DNA from: an uncultured Dehalococcoidia bacterium
GTDB taxonomy: Bacteria; Chloroflexota; Dehalococcoidia; Lucifugimonadales; GCA-2712585
NCBI GenBank assembly: GCA_951812825.1
Contig: OX638324.1
Coordinates: forward strand, 1,673,141-1,737,140
Direction: 5' to 3'
Length of the DNA: 64,000 nt
The notes below the pieces were generated by a model. It did no database searches and was not told the origin of the DNA. It saw only the letters and a list, made by a program, of their open reading frames with translations. Shown one piece after another: positions 26,980-35,454 of the stretch (positions are counted from its first letter, which is position 1; every line of letters begins with the position of its first letter). A program made the translations under genes and the position numbers.

Positions 26980-28020
26980 CTACGGCCAGAGAGCCAGCGA
27001 CTCCAACCCCATCGTTTCCGGCAGTCCCAGCATCAGGTTCATGTTCTGCACCGCCTGCCCCGCCGCTCCTTTGACCAGATTGTCCAGGCAGCTGACCACA
27101 ATCAGCCTCCCCGTACGCGGGTCCACCGTGGGGTATACCAGGCACAGGTTGGAGCCCGTCGTCTGTTTCGTCCGTGGCGGTGAGGCGGTCACGTGGGTGA
27201 ACGGTTCGCCGGCGTAGAACTCCTGGTACGTCGCCTGCACCGCCTCCCGCGTCGTCGATGGGTCCGTCAGCGGCGCGTAGCAGGTGGCGAAGATTCCACG
27301 CGTCATTGGAATCAGGTGGGGCACGAACGTCACCTTCGCCGAGTCCGACCCACCCAGCGACGCCAGCTCCTGCGCAATCTCCGGCTGGTGACCGTGTCCC
27401 TCCAGCCCGTAGGCTAGCACGTTCTCGTTGGACTCGGCGAAGTGGTACATGGGGTTGGATGTGATGCTGCCCCGTCCCGCACCCGAAATCCCCGACTTGG
27501 CGTCGATGATCGCGTCCAACTCCACCAGCCCCGTCTGCACCGCTGGCGCCAGCGCCAGAATCGACGCCTCCGGGTAGCATCCCGGGTTGGCTATCAGCGA
27601 CGCGCCCGAGATGCGACTCCGGTTGATCTCCGGCAGTCCGTAGACCGCCCGCTTCAGCAGATGCGGCGCCGGATGGTCAATCTTGTATGCCGCCTTGAAC
27701 CCCTCCGCGCTCCGAATTCGAAAGTCGGCGGCAATGTCCACCGCCTTCACTCCCCCGTCCACCAGGGGCGCGAGGGCTTCCGCGCTGGCCCCGCTCGGCA
27801 GGCTGGAGAATACGAAGTCCACAGACTCCTCCACCGTGGAGGTAATTGGCAGGTCGATGTCCCACAGGTGGGGCACCGCCTCCGGCAGCCGCTGGCCCGC
27901 CGCGCTGCGTCCCGTCACGGAGGCAATCGTCACCTCCGGGTGGTTGCGTAGAATTCGGGCCAGCTCCGAGCCGGCGTATCCGGTGACGTTGATGATTCCT
28001 ATCTTAGTCACTGCAGTCAC
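26980..28020 (-). CDS. argC: N-acetyl-gamma-glutamyl-phosphate reductase
   Basis: 346 residues, the usual length. It catalyses the NADPH-dependent third step of arginine biosynthesis. The N-terminal nucleotide loop is IINVTGYAGSELARIL. The catalytic cysteine is in IANPGCYPEASILAL, and HLIPMTRGIFATCYA and GSNLCLVYPTVD are conserved further on. The start is GTG at 28020 with GAGG eight bases upstream; a second in-frame GTG is nine bases later. A longer open frame to 28488 covers repeats and part of the next gene and is rejected. No other arg genes are adjacent. Confidence 0.95.
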   Translation of the reverse strand: MTAVTKIGIINVTGYAGSELARILRNHPEVTIASVTGRSAAGQRLPEAVPHLWDIDLPITSTVEESVDFVFSSLPSGASAEALAPLVDGGVKAVDIAADFRIRSAEGFKAAYKIDHPAPHLLKRAVYGLPEINRSRISGASLIANPGCYPEASILALAPAVQTGLVELDAIIDAKSGISGAGRGSITSNPMYHFAESNENVLAYGLEGHGHQPEIAQELASLGGSDSAKVTFVPHLIPMTRGIFATCYAPLTDPSTTREAVQATYQEFYAGEPFTHVTASPPRTKQTTGSNLCLVYPTVDPRTGRLIVVSCLDNLVKGAAGQAVQNMNLMLGLPETMGLESLALWP

Positions 28021-28096
28021 TGCTGAACCTCGTTTGGGGGTGACGCAAAGTATAAGCCGCCCCTGCCCACGGGGTAAAGCTGCTGACTCATTGCCT

Positions 28097-28117
28097 CTTC
28101 CCCCTTGACGGGGGAAG
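28097..28117. repeat. Hairpin repeat, family F (CTTCCCCC-GGGGGAAG)
   Basis: An 8-bp stem with loop TTGAC, followed by GATTGAGATGGGGGTGAAGG. The same stem plus a similar GGGATGGGGGT tail recurs at 62847-62880. It lies between the argC start and the 3' end of the endonuclease III gene. Confidence 0.6.
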
Positions 28118-28169
28118 ATTGAGATGGGGGTGAAGGGAAAGACGGGGGCGGGCGGTTTGTAACTTACCC

Positions 28170-28916
28170 TTAATTCGCCACCGTTGGCAGCTGGCTGGAG
28201 GGACAGCCAAAAGCGAGAACGCACTCGTCGCACCTGGGTCGGGGGGCCTTGCAGGTCCGTCGGCCGTGGGTGATCAGCGCCGTATGAAAGGCGTAGACCT
28301 GGTCCGGCTCCACCATCACCTCCAGCAGGTCGTGGGCGGCATCCGCTCCCACCTTCGGGCCTATGAGACCCAGCCGTATCGCCACCCGGTGCACGTGGGT
28401 GTCCACCGCCATCGCGGGCATCCCCAGAGAGAAGCAGAGAATCACCCCCGCAGACTTCGGCCCGATGCCGGGCAGTTCCCGCAGCCACGCCTTTGCGTCG
28501 GCCAGCGGCATCTCGGCCAGAAAATTCAGGTCCAGGTTGCCCCGCTTCTCCAGGATGATGTTCAGGATGGTCTTGATTCGAGGCGCCTTAATGCGCGCCA
28601 GACCGCCGCTGCTGATGGCTTTGGAGATGCGCTCGATGCTCCCCGCGGCCACCGCCTCCAACGTCCCAAATTCCTCTATCAACTGACGAAAGGCCCTCCC
28701 GGAGTTGATGTCCGAGGTGTGCTGCGAAAGTATAGTGAAGACCAGCTCTTCGGCAGGGTCGATCTGTCGGGCGTGCTCGAAGGGGCCGTAGTCGCCCCCC
28801 AGCCTGTCAATTATCCCTTGCGCGCTGAGATGCTTGAGTATCGACTTCCTGGGACGTCTCTTGCCCACATTCCGTCGTTTCCTGGGCTTGGGCTTGGCGT
28901 TGCTGCTTCGTGCCAC
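28170..28916 (-). CDS. nth: Endonuclease III family DNA glycosylase/AP lyase
   Basis: 248 residues. The helix-hairpin-helix LPGIGPKSAGVIL includes the catalytic lysine, AVDTHVHRVAIRLGL contains the catalytic aspartate, and the C-terminal cluster C-x6-C-x2-C-x5-C binds [4Fe-4S]. Having both K and D predicts a bifunctional enzyme that removes oxidised pyrimidines and nicks the abasic site. The N-terminal 30 residues are an unusually basic Lys/Arg tail, absent from E. coli Nth. An ATG start is used. Confidence 0.93.
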   Translation of the reverse strand: MARSSNAKPKPRKRRNVGKRRPRKSILKHLSAQGIIDRLGGDYGPFEHARQIDPAEELVFTILSQHTSDINSGRAFRQLIEEFGTLEAVAAGSIERISKAISSGGLARIKAPRIKTILNIILEKRGNLDLNFLAEMPLADAKAWLRELPGIGPKSAGVILCFSLGMPAMAVDTHVHRVAIRLGLIGPKVGADAAHDLLEVMVEPDQVYAFHTALITHGRRTCKAPRPRCDECVLAFGCPSSQLPTVAN

Positions 28917-29080
28917 AATGGCCGGATTCTAGCACCCCCCACCAAACGCCTCAAGGGGTGGGTTCTAATCTGAGTTACATGGCATTCAGAACCCCGTGTG
29001 TCACCTCTCTATGTCCGTCCCCAAACCCTTGTGGTATAGTCTTACCCCACCCTCTATCCTCGGAAGAACGGACACCAAAC

Positions 29081-30451
29081 ATGAACCACCATCTGCATGA
29101 CCTCGTCGCCGACGCTCTCATGGGCCACGACGCCCAATACATAGAACTGCGCGTCGACCAGAACCAGTCCTCCCATCTCCGCTACCGTGGGCGAGAGCTG
29201 GAGGAAGTCAATCGCACCACCACCGGCGGCGGCTGCGTCCGCGCTCTCGCGGGCGGCGGCTGGGGCTTCGTTTCCTTCAACAGCCTCGAAGGTCTGCGAG
29301 ACAAAGTCAGCTCCGCCGTCACCAACGCCCGCCTCGTCGGCGGCGAACCCGTTACCCTCGCCCCCGTTGACCCCGTCGTCGATTGCGTCACCCCCACCGT
29401 CAAGAAAGACCCCTCCCAAATCTCCCTCCAGGACAAGAAAGCGCTGCTGGACCAGTACGTGGAGGAAATCTGGCGCGCCCCCGGCATCTCCACCTCCACC
29501 GTCGGCTACGGCGACGCCAAGCGCCGCCGCGTCTTCGCCACCTCCGAGGGCACCTATCTTGACCAGACGGTCCTCGACGTGGTCATGCGTCTCAACGCCG
29601 TGGCTCGCGACGGCGCGGAAGTCCAGCAGTCCGGCGTCAGCCTCGGCGCCGCCGGCGACTTCTCCGAGGTCGAAGGCCTCCACGAGGAAGCCGCCCAGGT
29701 GGGCCGCCGCGCCGTGGAGCTACTGAAAGCCCCCCAGGTCAAGGGCGGCGAGTACACCGTCGTCCTCGAACCCGTCCTCGCCGGTGTCTTCATCCACGAA
29801 GCCTTCGGTCACCTATCCGAGGCCGACCACGTCTACGAAGACGATCGGATGAAGGAGCTCATGGTCCTCGGCAAGCGTTTCGGCGGCCAACACCTGAACG
29901 TCGTCGACGGCGCCGCCGTCCCCAACCTTCGCGGCAGCTACGGCTACGACGACGAAGGCGTGCCCGCCACCCGCAGCTATCTGCTGCAGGAAGGCGTCCT
30001 GGTGGGACGACTCCACTCCCGCGAGACCGCCGCCAAGATGGGCGAAGCCCCCACCGGAAACGCCCGAGCCATCGGTCCCCAGTTCCCCCCCATCGTCCGC
30101 ATGACCAACACCTTCATCGAAGGCGGCAGCGCCTCCCCCGAAGAGATAATAGGCGACGTCAAAGACGGCCTCTACGTCGGCAACTGGTACGGCGGCATGA
30201 CCAGCATGGAGCAGTTCACCTTCTCCGCCGGTGAGGCCTGGAAAATCCGCAACGGCAAGGTGGAAGAGCTCTGCCGCCCCGTGCTCCTCACCGGCAACCT
30301 CTTCACCACCCTCGAAAGCCTGGACGCCGTCGCCAACGACCTGAGCATGAACCAGGGCGGCGGCTGCGGCAAGGGCGGCCAGTCCCCCCTGCCCGTCTCC
30401 AACGGCAGCCCCCACATCCGAATTCAGAGGTGCCTCATTGGCGGAAGTTAA
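29081..30451 (+). CDS. tldD: TldD metalloprotease subunit
   Basis: 456 residues. The TldD subunit of the TldD/TldE peptidase carries the zinc-site motif H239-E-A-F-G-H244. With TldE it forms a cytoplasmic barrel that degrades unfolded short peptides and matures some microcins. GNARAIGPQFPPIVRMTN and GGMTSMEQFTFSAGEAW are typical late motifs. The ATG at 29081 begins the conserved region; the frame remains open upstream but is not protein-like. Its 3' end overlaps tldE by 14 bases. Confidence 0.95.
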   Translation: MNHHLHDLVADALMGHDAQYIELRVDQNQSSHLRYRGRELEEVNRTTTGGGCVRALAGGGWGFVSFNSLEGLRDKVSSAVTNARLVGGEPVTLAPVDPVVDCVTPTVKKDPSQISLQDKKALLDQYVEEIWRAPGISTSTVGYGDAKRRRVFATSEGTYLDQTVLDVVMRLNAVARDGAEVQQSGVSLGAAGDFSEVEGLHEEAAQVGRRAVELLKAPQVKGGEYTVVLEPVLAGVFIHEAFGHLSEADHVYEDDRMKELMVLGKRFGGQHLNVVDGAAVPNLRGSYGYDDEGVPATRSYLLQEGVLVGRLHSRETAAKMGEAPTGNARAIGPQFPPIVRMTNTFIEGGSASPEEIIGDVKDGLYVGNWYGGMTSMEQFTFSAGEAWKIRNGKVEELCRPVLLTGNLFTTLESLDAVANDLSMNQGGGCGKGGQSPLPVSNGSPHIRIQRCLIGGS

Positions 30452-31763
30452 CGAAATTCTCCAGCAGGTGTTGGAGCGCGCCAAAGCCGTATCCGACCAG
30501 GCGGAGGTCTTCCACATCTCCGGTTGGAGTCGCCCCGTGGTCTTCGAAGCCAACCGGCTCAAGTCCCTCGTGGGCCGGGACTCTTCCGGCATGGCCCTGC
30601 GCCTCATCAAGGACGGAAGAATAGGCTTCTCCTCCACCACCCATTGGGACGGCGCCGATTCCCTGGTAGAAAATGCCCTGGAGACCGTCCCCTTCGGCCC
30701 CAAGGCCGCCATGGACTTTCCCGGCCCCGGCGACTTCACCCCGATCCCCCTCTACGACAACGCCGTGGAGTCCCAGTCCCTCGAGGACATGATCCAGCTG
30801 GGCCAGCGCCTCATAGACGGCGTCCGCGCAGTGGAACCGGAGTTGCTCTGCGACGCAAGCGTTTCCCGCAGCGTCTCCACCCTCAGGCTGCTCAACTCCA
30901 ACGGCGCCTCCGCCGAATACACCCGCAGCGGCTTCTCTGCCTACGTGGGCGGCGCCCTCATCAAAGGCACCGACATGCTCTTCCTCGGCGATGGCGACCG
31001 CTCCTGCAGCCCCTTAACCGACCCGGACCCCCTCGTCGATTCCGTCCTCACCCAGCTGGAACGTGGACGCGACATCGCCTCCCCCGCCTCCGGCGAACTC
31101 CCCGTGGTTTTCACCCCCCGGGGCGTGGGCGGCGCCCTCCTCTCTCCCCTCCTTGCCGGTTTCAACGGCAAGTCCATCCTCCAGGGTTCCTCTCCCCTTG
31201 TCGACAAGCTGGGCGAAAAGCTCCTGGACGAAGGGTTCAGCCTCTGGGACGACCCCACCATGTCCATGGTCCCCGGCAGTCGCGCCTTTGACGACGAAGC
31301 CGTTCCCTCCTCCAGAATGCCCCTCATCGAAAACGGCGTCATCCGCAACTTCCTCTACGACCTCCAGACCGCCGGACAGGCCGGAACCCACAGCACCGGC
31401 AGCGCCCACCGCGGCCTCAACTCCCTCCCCTCCCCCGGCGTCAGCGTCGGCATCGTTCCTCCCGGGGACGTGGCCTTCGACGACATGATTGCCGACATTC
31501 AGGATGGCATCGTCGTCGAACGCCTCCTTGGCGCGGGTCAGAGCAACATCCTCGCCGGAGAATTCAACGCCAACGTCCTTCTCGGCTACCGCATCGAAAA
31601 GGGCAAAATCACGGGCCGCCTCAAGAACACCGTCATAAACGGAAACGTCTACACAGTCCTCAAGGAGCTGCGCGGATTGGGCAGCGATGCTACCTGGTTG
31701 GGAGGGTCCTTCAAGACCCCCAGCATCTATTGCGGCGGCGTTTCCGTGGCCACCACAAACTAG
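30438..31763 (+). CDS. tldE: TldE/PmbA subunit
   Basis: 441 residues, the non-metal partner of TldD (no HExxxH). GVGGALLSPLLAGFNGKSILQG and GMVP-type surroundings (MSMVPGSRAFDDEAVPS) are characteristic, and the C-terminus holds GNVYTVLKEL and the TWLGGSFKTPSI tail. The start is TTG, with AGAGGTG six bases upstream, inside the tldD 3' end. The 14-bp overlap fits equimolar expression of both subunits of one complex. Confidence 0.93.
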   Translation: MAEVNEILQQVLERAKAVSDQAEVFHISGWSRPVVFEANRLKSLVGRDSSGMALRLIKDGRIGFSSTTHWDGADSLVENALETVPFGPKAAMDFPGPGDFTPIPLYDNAVESQSLEDMIQLGQRLIDGVRAVEPELLCDASVSRSVSTLRLLNSNGASAEYTRSGFSAYVGGALIKGTDMLFLGDGDRSCSPLTDPDPLVDSVLTQLERGRDIASPASGELPVVFTPRGVGGALLSPLLAGFNGKSILQGSSPLVDKLGEKLLDEGFSLWDDPTMSMVPGSRAFDDEAVPSSRMPLIENGVIRNFLYDLQTAGQAGTHSTGSAHRGLNSLPSPGVSVGIVPPGDVAFDDMIADIQDGIVVERLLGAGQSNILAGEFNANVLLGYRIEKGKITGRLKNTVINGNVYTVLKELRGLGSDATWLGGSFKTPSIYCGGVSVATTN

Positions 31764-31777
31764 AGGGTTAGCAAGCC

Positions 31778-32701
31778 ATGTCCCTGGAACTTTGTCTGGA
31801 AGCCATCAGGTCTGCCGAAGAAGACCCAACCGCCTCCCATCTGGAGCACCTGAGCGACCTGTCCGCTTCTGAAATCGTCGACTTCGCCTCGGCCTGGAAA
31901 ACCGTCACTCCGGATAGAAAGCTCCCTATGCTGGACCGCCTCGTGGACATGAGCCAGGATAGAACGGAGTTGGACTTCAGCGCTGTCTTCCGTCGCTGCC
32001 TTCGAGACGATGAAAAAGGAGTCCGTCAGCGGGCCATCGAAGGTCTCTGGGAGCACGAAGAACGTCGGCTCATTGTCCCCCTCTGCGACCTGCTGGCCAA
32101 CGACCCCTCGTCGTCCGTTCGCGCTGCCGCCGCCGTGGCACTCAGCAAATTCTCCGAACTCGCTCAGCAAGGCAAGCTGCTCCCCAAGGACGGCCCTGTC
32201 ATTGAGGAGTGTCTCCTTGCAGCCCTGCAGGACGAGGAGGAGGACATGACGGTCCGTCGCCGCGCCCTGGAGTCTGCCGCCGCTCTGAACTCCCCCAAAG
32301 TGAACGAGTACATACACTGGGCCTACGCCAGCGACGACATCGCCTTGAAGGGCAGCGCCCTCTACGCCATGGGTCGCACCGGAGACCCCCACTGGCTGGA
32401 GTGTCTGGTGAAAGAGACCAAAAATTCCAGCCCGCCCCTTCGATTCGAAGCCGCCAACGCCTGCGCCCAACTGGAGGAAGAAGGCGCAGTCCCCCACCTC
32501 ATACCTCTGATGGATGACGACGACTTGCAGGTGCAGCTCTCAGCCATCAGGGCCGTGGGAACCATCGGCGGCTCGCTGGCCAAGAAGGCCCTCCGCCGGT
32601 GTATCAAGGAAGGTGACGCCGCCGTCGAGGACGCCGCCCGGGAATCCCTGGAAGTGGTGGAAGCAATGGAAGACGTCTACCGCTTCAACTACCTCCGCTA
32701 A
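31778..32701 (+). CDS. HEAT-repeat protein
   Basis: 307 residues made of consecutive two-helix repeats (examples: VRQRAIEGLWEHEERRLIVP, VRAAAAVALSKFSE, VRRRALESAAALNSPKV, LRFEAANACAQLEEEGAVPH, VQLSAIRAVGTIGG). These form a HEAT/PBS-lyase-type solenoid. Such proteins scaffold partners or serve lyases; no catalytic residues are visible. It starts 14 bases after tldE, so it belongs to the same operon and could be an adaptor of the TldDE peptidase. That link is inferred from position only. Confidence 0.88.
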   Translation: MSLELCLEAIRSAEEDPTASHLEHLSDLSASEIVDFASAWKTVTPDRKLPMLDRLVDMSQDRTELDFSAVFRRCLRDDEKGVRQRAIEGLWEHEERRLIVPLCDLLANDPSSSVRAAAAVALSKFSELAQQGKLLPKDGPVIEECLLAALQDEEEDMTVRRRALESAAALNSPKVNEYIHWAYASDDIALKGSALYAMGRTGDPHWLECLVKETKNSSPPLRFEAANACAQLEEEGAVPHLIPLMDDDDLQVQLSAIRAVGTIGGSLAKKALRRCIKEGDAAVEDAARESLEVVEAMEDVYRFNYLR

Positions 32702-32708
32702 CCTTGCT

Positions 32709-32728
32709 ATCCCCGCGAAGGCGGGGAT
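32709..32728. repeat. Hairpin repeat, family A; possible bidirectional terminator
   Basis: ATCCCCGC-GAAG-GCGGGGAT, an 8-bp perfect stem between convergent HEAT and phosphofructokinase genes, where a terminator is expected. No U-tract follows on either side, and the same element occurs elsewhere in the window. Confidence 0.6.
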
Positions 32729-32781
32729 CCATCTTCCTCGCCACATCCAACCCTTCCCCAGTTGCCAGCCTCCCATCCTTC

Positions 32782-33810
32782 CTAATAAAACAAATCTGTC
32801 AGCCCGTACAACTCCATATCCAAGTCGTGGGTTCTCCCCCGGATTTCTTGCAGATTCGTCGTCGTGATTCGCCCACCCTGCAAGCCGACCATCACGCCGA
32901 AATTCTCCCCCTGCACCTGCTTCACCGCCTCTACCCCAAGCCTCGTCGCCAACACCCTGTCGAAGGCCGAGGGGCTGCCTCCCCTCTGCAAGTGACCCAA
33001 CACCACCTCCCGCGTCTCGAATCCCGTGCGGGCCTCCATCTCCACGGCCAGCCGGTGTCCGATGCCGCCCAGCCGCACGTGTCCGAACTCGTCCACCTGG
33101 TCGCTGCCGGTCACCTCCGCACCCCAATCGGAGCACTTGGCGCCCTCCGACACCACCACCAGGCTGAACATCTTCCCAAGTTCTTCGTGCCGTCTCCGGA
33201 TTCGCTGGAGCAGGTCCGTCAACGAGAAAGGCTGCTCGGGAATGAGCACCGCGTGCGCCGCTCCTGCAAGGCCCCCAACGGTGGCGAGCCATCCCGCGTG
33301 CCTGCCCATCACCTCCACCACCATAATCCTGTCGTGGGCCTCCGCCGTCGGATGCAGCTTGTCCAGCGAGTCCCTGACCACCTCCACCGCCGTATCGAAC
33401 CCAATGGAAAATTCGGTGCCGTAAAGGTCGTTGTCTATGGTCTTGGGCACCCCTACCAGCTTCACACCCTCCGCAGACAGTTGCGCCGCCACCCCCAGCG
33501 TATCCTCGCCGCCAATGGGCACCATCGCATCCACCCCAAGCTCCTCCAACTGCCTCTTCACCGTTGCCGGACCATCCTCTCTCGTATAGGGGTTGGTGCG
33601 AGAGGATCCCAGAATCGTCCCGGCCCGTGGGAGAATCCCGGTGACTGCCTGGATGTTCAGGGGCAACCATGAACCTGTTAGAGCACCTAGCCACCCGTTG
33701 CGAAACCCGATGACCTCTATCCTCTCCGCAACTGCCTTCCTGGTAATGGCGCGGATAGCCGCATTCAAGCCCGGGGCGTCGCCCCCTCCCGTCAATACTC
33801 CGATACGCAT
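32782..33810 (-). CDS. pfkA: 6-phosphofructokinase family, PPi-type active site
   Basis: 342 residues. It phosphorylates fructose-6-phosphate. GVLTGGGDAPGLNAAIR is the phosphodonor loop, PKTIDNDL the catalytic loop with the general base Asp, and EVMGRHAGWLA the sugar-phosphate site. Two residues separate ATP from PPi enzymes: here the GGEDT motif puts Asp where ATP enzymes have Gly, and VPKTID puts Lys where they have Gly. Both match pyrophosphate-dependent enzymes, so reversible PPi use is predicted. The ATG has GGGGAGG seven bases upstream. It would support the glycolysis/gluconeogenesis branch with GAPDH. Confidence 0.9.
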   Translation of the reverse strand: MRIGVLTGGGDAPGLNAAIRAITRKAVAERIEVIGFRNGWLGALTGSWLPLNIQAVTGILPRAGTILGSSRTNPYTREDGPATVKRQLEELGVDAMVPIGGEDTLGVAAQLSAEGVKLVGVPKTIDNDLYGTEFSIGFDTAVEVVRDSLDKLHPTAEAHDRIMVVEVMGRHAGWLATVGGLAGAAHAVLIPEQPFSLTDLLQRIRRRHEELGKMFSLVVVSEGAKCSDWGAEVTGSDQVDEFGHVRLGGIGHRLAVEMEARTGFETREVVLGHLQRGGSPSAFDRVLATRLGVEAVKQVQGENFGVMVGLQGGRITTTNLQEIRGRTHDLDMELYGLTDLFY

Positions 33811-34021
33811 GGCAGACCTCCCCGGCGGGTGTTGAAGTTGGAACAACAAGACTGCGCCCCACACCTCCGATGATAGGCGATACAGCTGGGGAAATTCCAG
33901 GCTGGAGGTGGTAGAAACTGAAGAACTAGCTGTCTTTGTTGACCCACGCCATCCCCCTTGGTAGTATGAGCAAAATCCCGTATTGTTTATCTTGAACCCC
34001 ACCACCGCAGGAGAAAAAGCC

Positions 34022-34528
34022 ATGGAGCAGGCCGAAACAGTCCTTCACCCCCACGCCATACTCTCGGAACTCAGGAAGAACGACGTCACCCACGTGGTGT
34101 GGCTCCCTGACAGCGAGACCAACTTCATGTACGAACAGCTTATGGCGGACCCCACCCTTGAGCTGGTGCCCGTTTCCAGAGAGGGCGAGACCATGGCCAT
34201 CGCCGCCGGCCTCTGGGTGGGCGGTAAAAAGCCTGTGGCCCTCATCCAGAACACCGGCATCTTCGAGTCGGGCGACTCCATCCGTGGCCTGGGCCTCGAC
34301 GTAGATCAGCCCCTGGTCATGCTTATTGGCTATAGGGGCTGGGACCGTCACGGCATCGTTCGCGACTCCGCCGCCAAGTTCACCGAGCACATCATCCACG
34401 CCTGGGGCATCAACTACTACCTGGTTGAAACCGACGACGATGCGGACCGCATCTCCCTGGCCATGAACGAGGCCCAGCGAGATTCCAAGCCCGTCGCCGT
34501 TCTGGTCGGCACCGAATTCGGCGCTTAG
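34022..34528 (+). CDS. ThDP enzyme alpha subunit (PYR domain; sulfopyruvate/phosphonopyruvate decarboxylase-like)
   Basis: A 168-residue free-standing PYR domain. It contains VSREGETMAIAAGL with the cofactor-activating glutamate, and IQNTGIFESGDSIRGL, typical of ComD-like subunits of sulfopyruvate decarboxylase and of phosphonopyruvate decarboxylase. The active site forms with the beta subunit encoded 127 bases downstream. The ATG at 34022 has AGGAG eight bases upstream. The reaction is a non-oxidative decarboxylation of a 3-substituted pyruvate by family analogy; the actual acid is unknown. Confidence 0.85.
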   Translation: MEQAETVLHPHAILSELRKNDVTHVVWLPDSETNFMYEQLMADPTLELVPVSREGETMAIAAGLWVGGKKPVALIQNTGIFESGDSIRGLGLDVDQPLVMLIGYRGWDRHGIVRDSAAKFTEHIIHAWGINYYLVETDDDADRISLAMNEAQRDSKPVAVLVGTEFGA

Positions 34529-34655
34529 ATTTTGGGCCTGAACCGGAGCGCCTCTTTGGCGAAGGCATTGTAGGAAAGTTTCCGGGGGTTCATTACCAGG
34601 CCCTGCAGGCAGAGGCGCTGACCGGCGCCAAATTTGGCTCCCAAGGGGAAAAAGA

Positions 34656-35243
34656 ATGATTGACAACTTAGACGCCTGCCGCGTTATTGAGCGGAATCGA
34701 AACGACGCCATAGTCGTCACCACCATGGGCGCCGGCAACCCCCGTTTCGGCTGGCCCATCGTCTCCCGGGACGAGACTATGGACGTGCCTGTGGGCGGAG
34801 CCATGGGCAAGGCCTCCTCCTTCGCCCTGGGCCTCGCCCTCGCCCAGCCTGGCCGCAATGTCCTCATCCTCGACGGCGACGGCAGCTTGGTCATGAACCT
34901 CGGCACCCTGACCACCATCAGCGAAAGGGCGCCGGCCAATCTCTATCATTTCGTCTTCGACAACGGCTGCTACGCCGTCACCGGCGGCCAGCCTATCCCC
35001 GCCGATGGCAAAGTCAGCTTCAAAGAGATGGCCTCGGGCGCGGGCTACTCCGCCACCTACGAGTTCGACAACCTGGAAGACCTCGCCAGTGGCATAGGCG
35101 AAATTCTCCAGAAGCAGGGGCCGGTTCTTGTCAACCTGAAGATCACCCCTGAGATCGAAAACACCCCCATCGGCCAAAGGCCCAGGCCCACGCGAAATAC
35201 CTACGCGGCGGTTCAGGAACTGCGTCAGGCCCTCTCCGAATAA
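34656..35243 (+). CDS. ThDP enzyme beta subunit (PP domain)
   Basis: A 195-residue free-standing PP domain with a complete Mg-ThDP motif: LILDGDGSLVMN, then about 25 residues later VFDNGCYAVTGGQP. The GGAMGKASSFALGLALA segment preceding it is also standard (ComE-like). With the alpha subunit it makes one catalytic unit. The gap between the two genes (34529-34655) holds no recognisable gene. A small membrane protein and a degenerate beta-like copy follow in the same direction. Confidence 0.87.
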   Translation: MIDNLDACRVIERNRNDAIVVTTMGAGNPRFGWPIVSRDETMDVPVGGAMGKASSFALGLALAQPGRNVLILDGDGSLVMNLGTLTTISERAPANLYHFVFDNGCYAVTGGQPIPADGKVSFKEMASGAGYSATYEFDNLEDLASGIGEILQKQGPVLVNLKITPEIENTPIGQRPRPTRNTYAAVQELRQALSE

Positions 35244-35259
35244 AAGGCTGCCAGACCCT

Positions 35260-35454
35260 ATGCTCAAGTCCGTGCTGAACGCCGTCTTTGCCCCTATTCT
35301 GGGCATCCTGACCATGGGCGCAGGCTTCTACCTCCTCTACCTGGCCTTCCTCGACGGGCGCCCCCTCCCCGGCTTCGGCGGCGGCATTCTCATCCTTCTT
35401 GGGGCATGGCTCATGGCGCGAGCCCGTCGAGGCCCCGATACACCAACCCCTTGA
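35260..35454 (+). CDS. Small membrane protein
   Basis: 64 residues with two hydrophobic helices (LNAVFAPILGILTMGAGFYL and GGGILILLGAWLMA) and a basic C-terminus (ARARRG). It starts 16 bases after the beta subunit, and its stop overlaps the next gene as TTGA. No family is recognised. It might dock the ThDP proteins at the membrane, but only the position suggests this. Confidence 0.65.
   Translation: MLKSVLNAVFAPILGILTMGAGFYLLYLAFLDGRPLPGFGGGILILLGAWLMARARRGPDTPTP

Noticed and set aside
28021-28488. N-terminal extension of ArgC to 28488
   Set aside because: The extra 156 codons run antisense through the endonuclease III gene and repeat DNA, lack conservation-like composition, and a GTG with a ribosome site exists at 28020.
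32540-33862. Long minus-strand frame overlapping phosphofructokinase in another frame
   Set aside because: Gly/Arg-rich out-of-frame shadow; the real frame carries all phosphofructokinase motifs and a good ribosome site.
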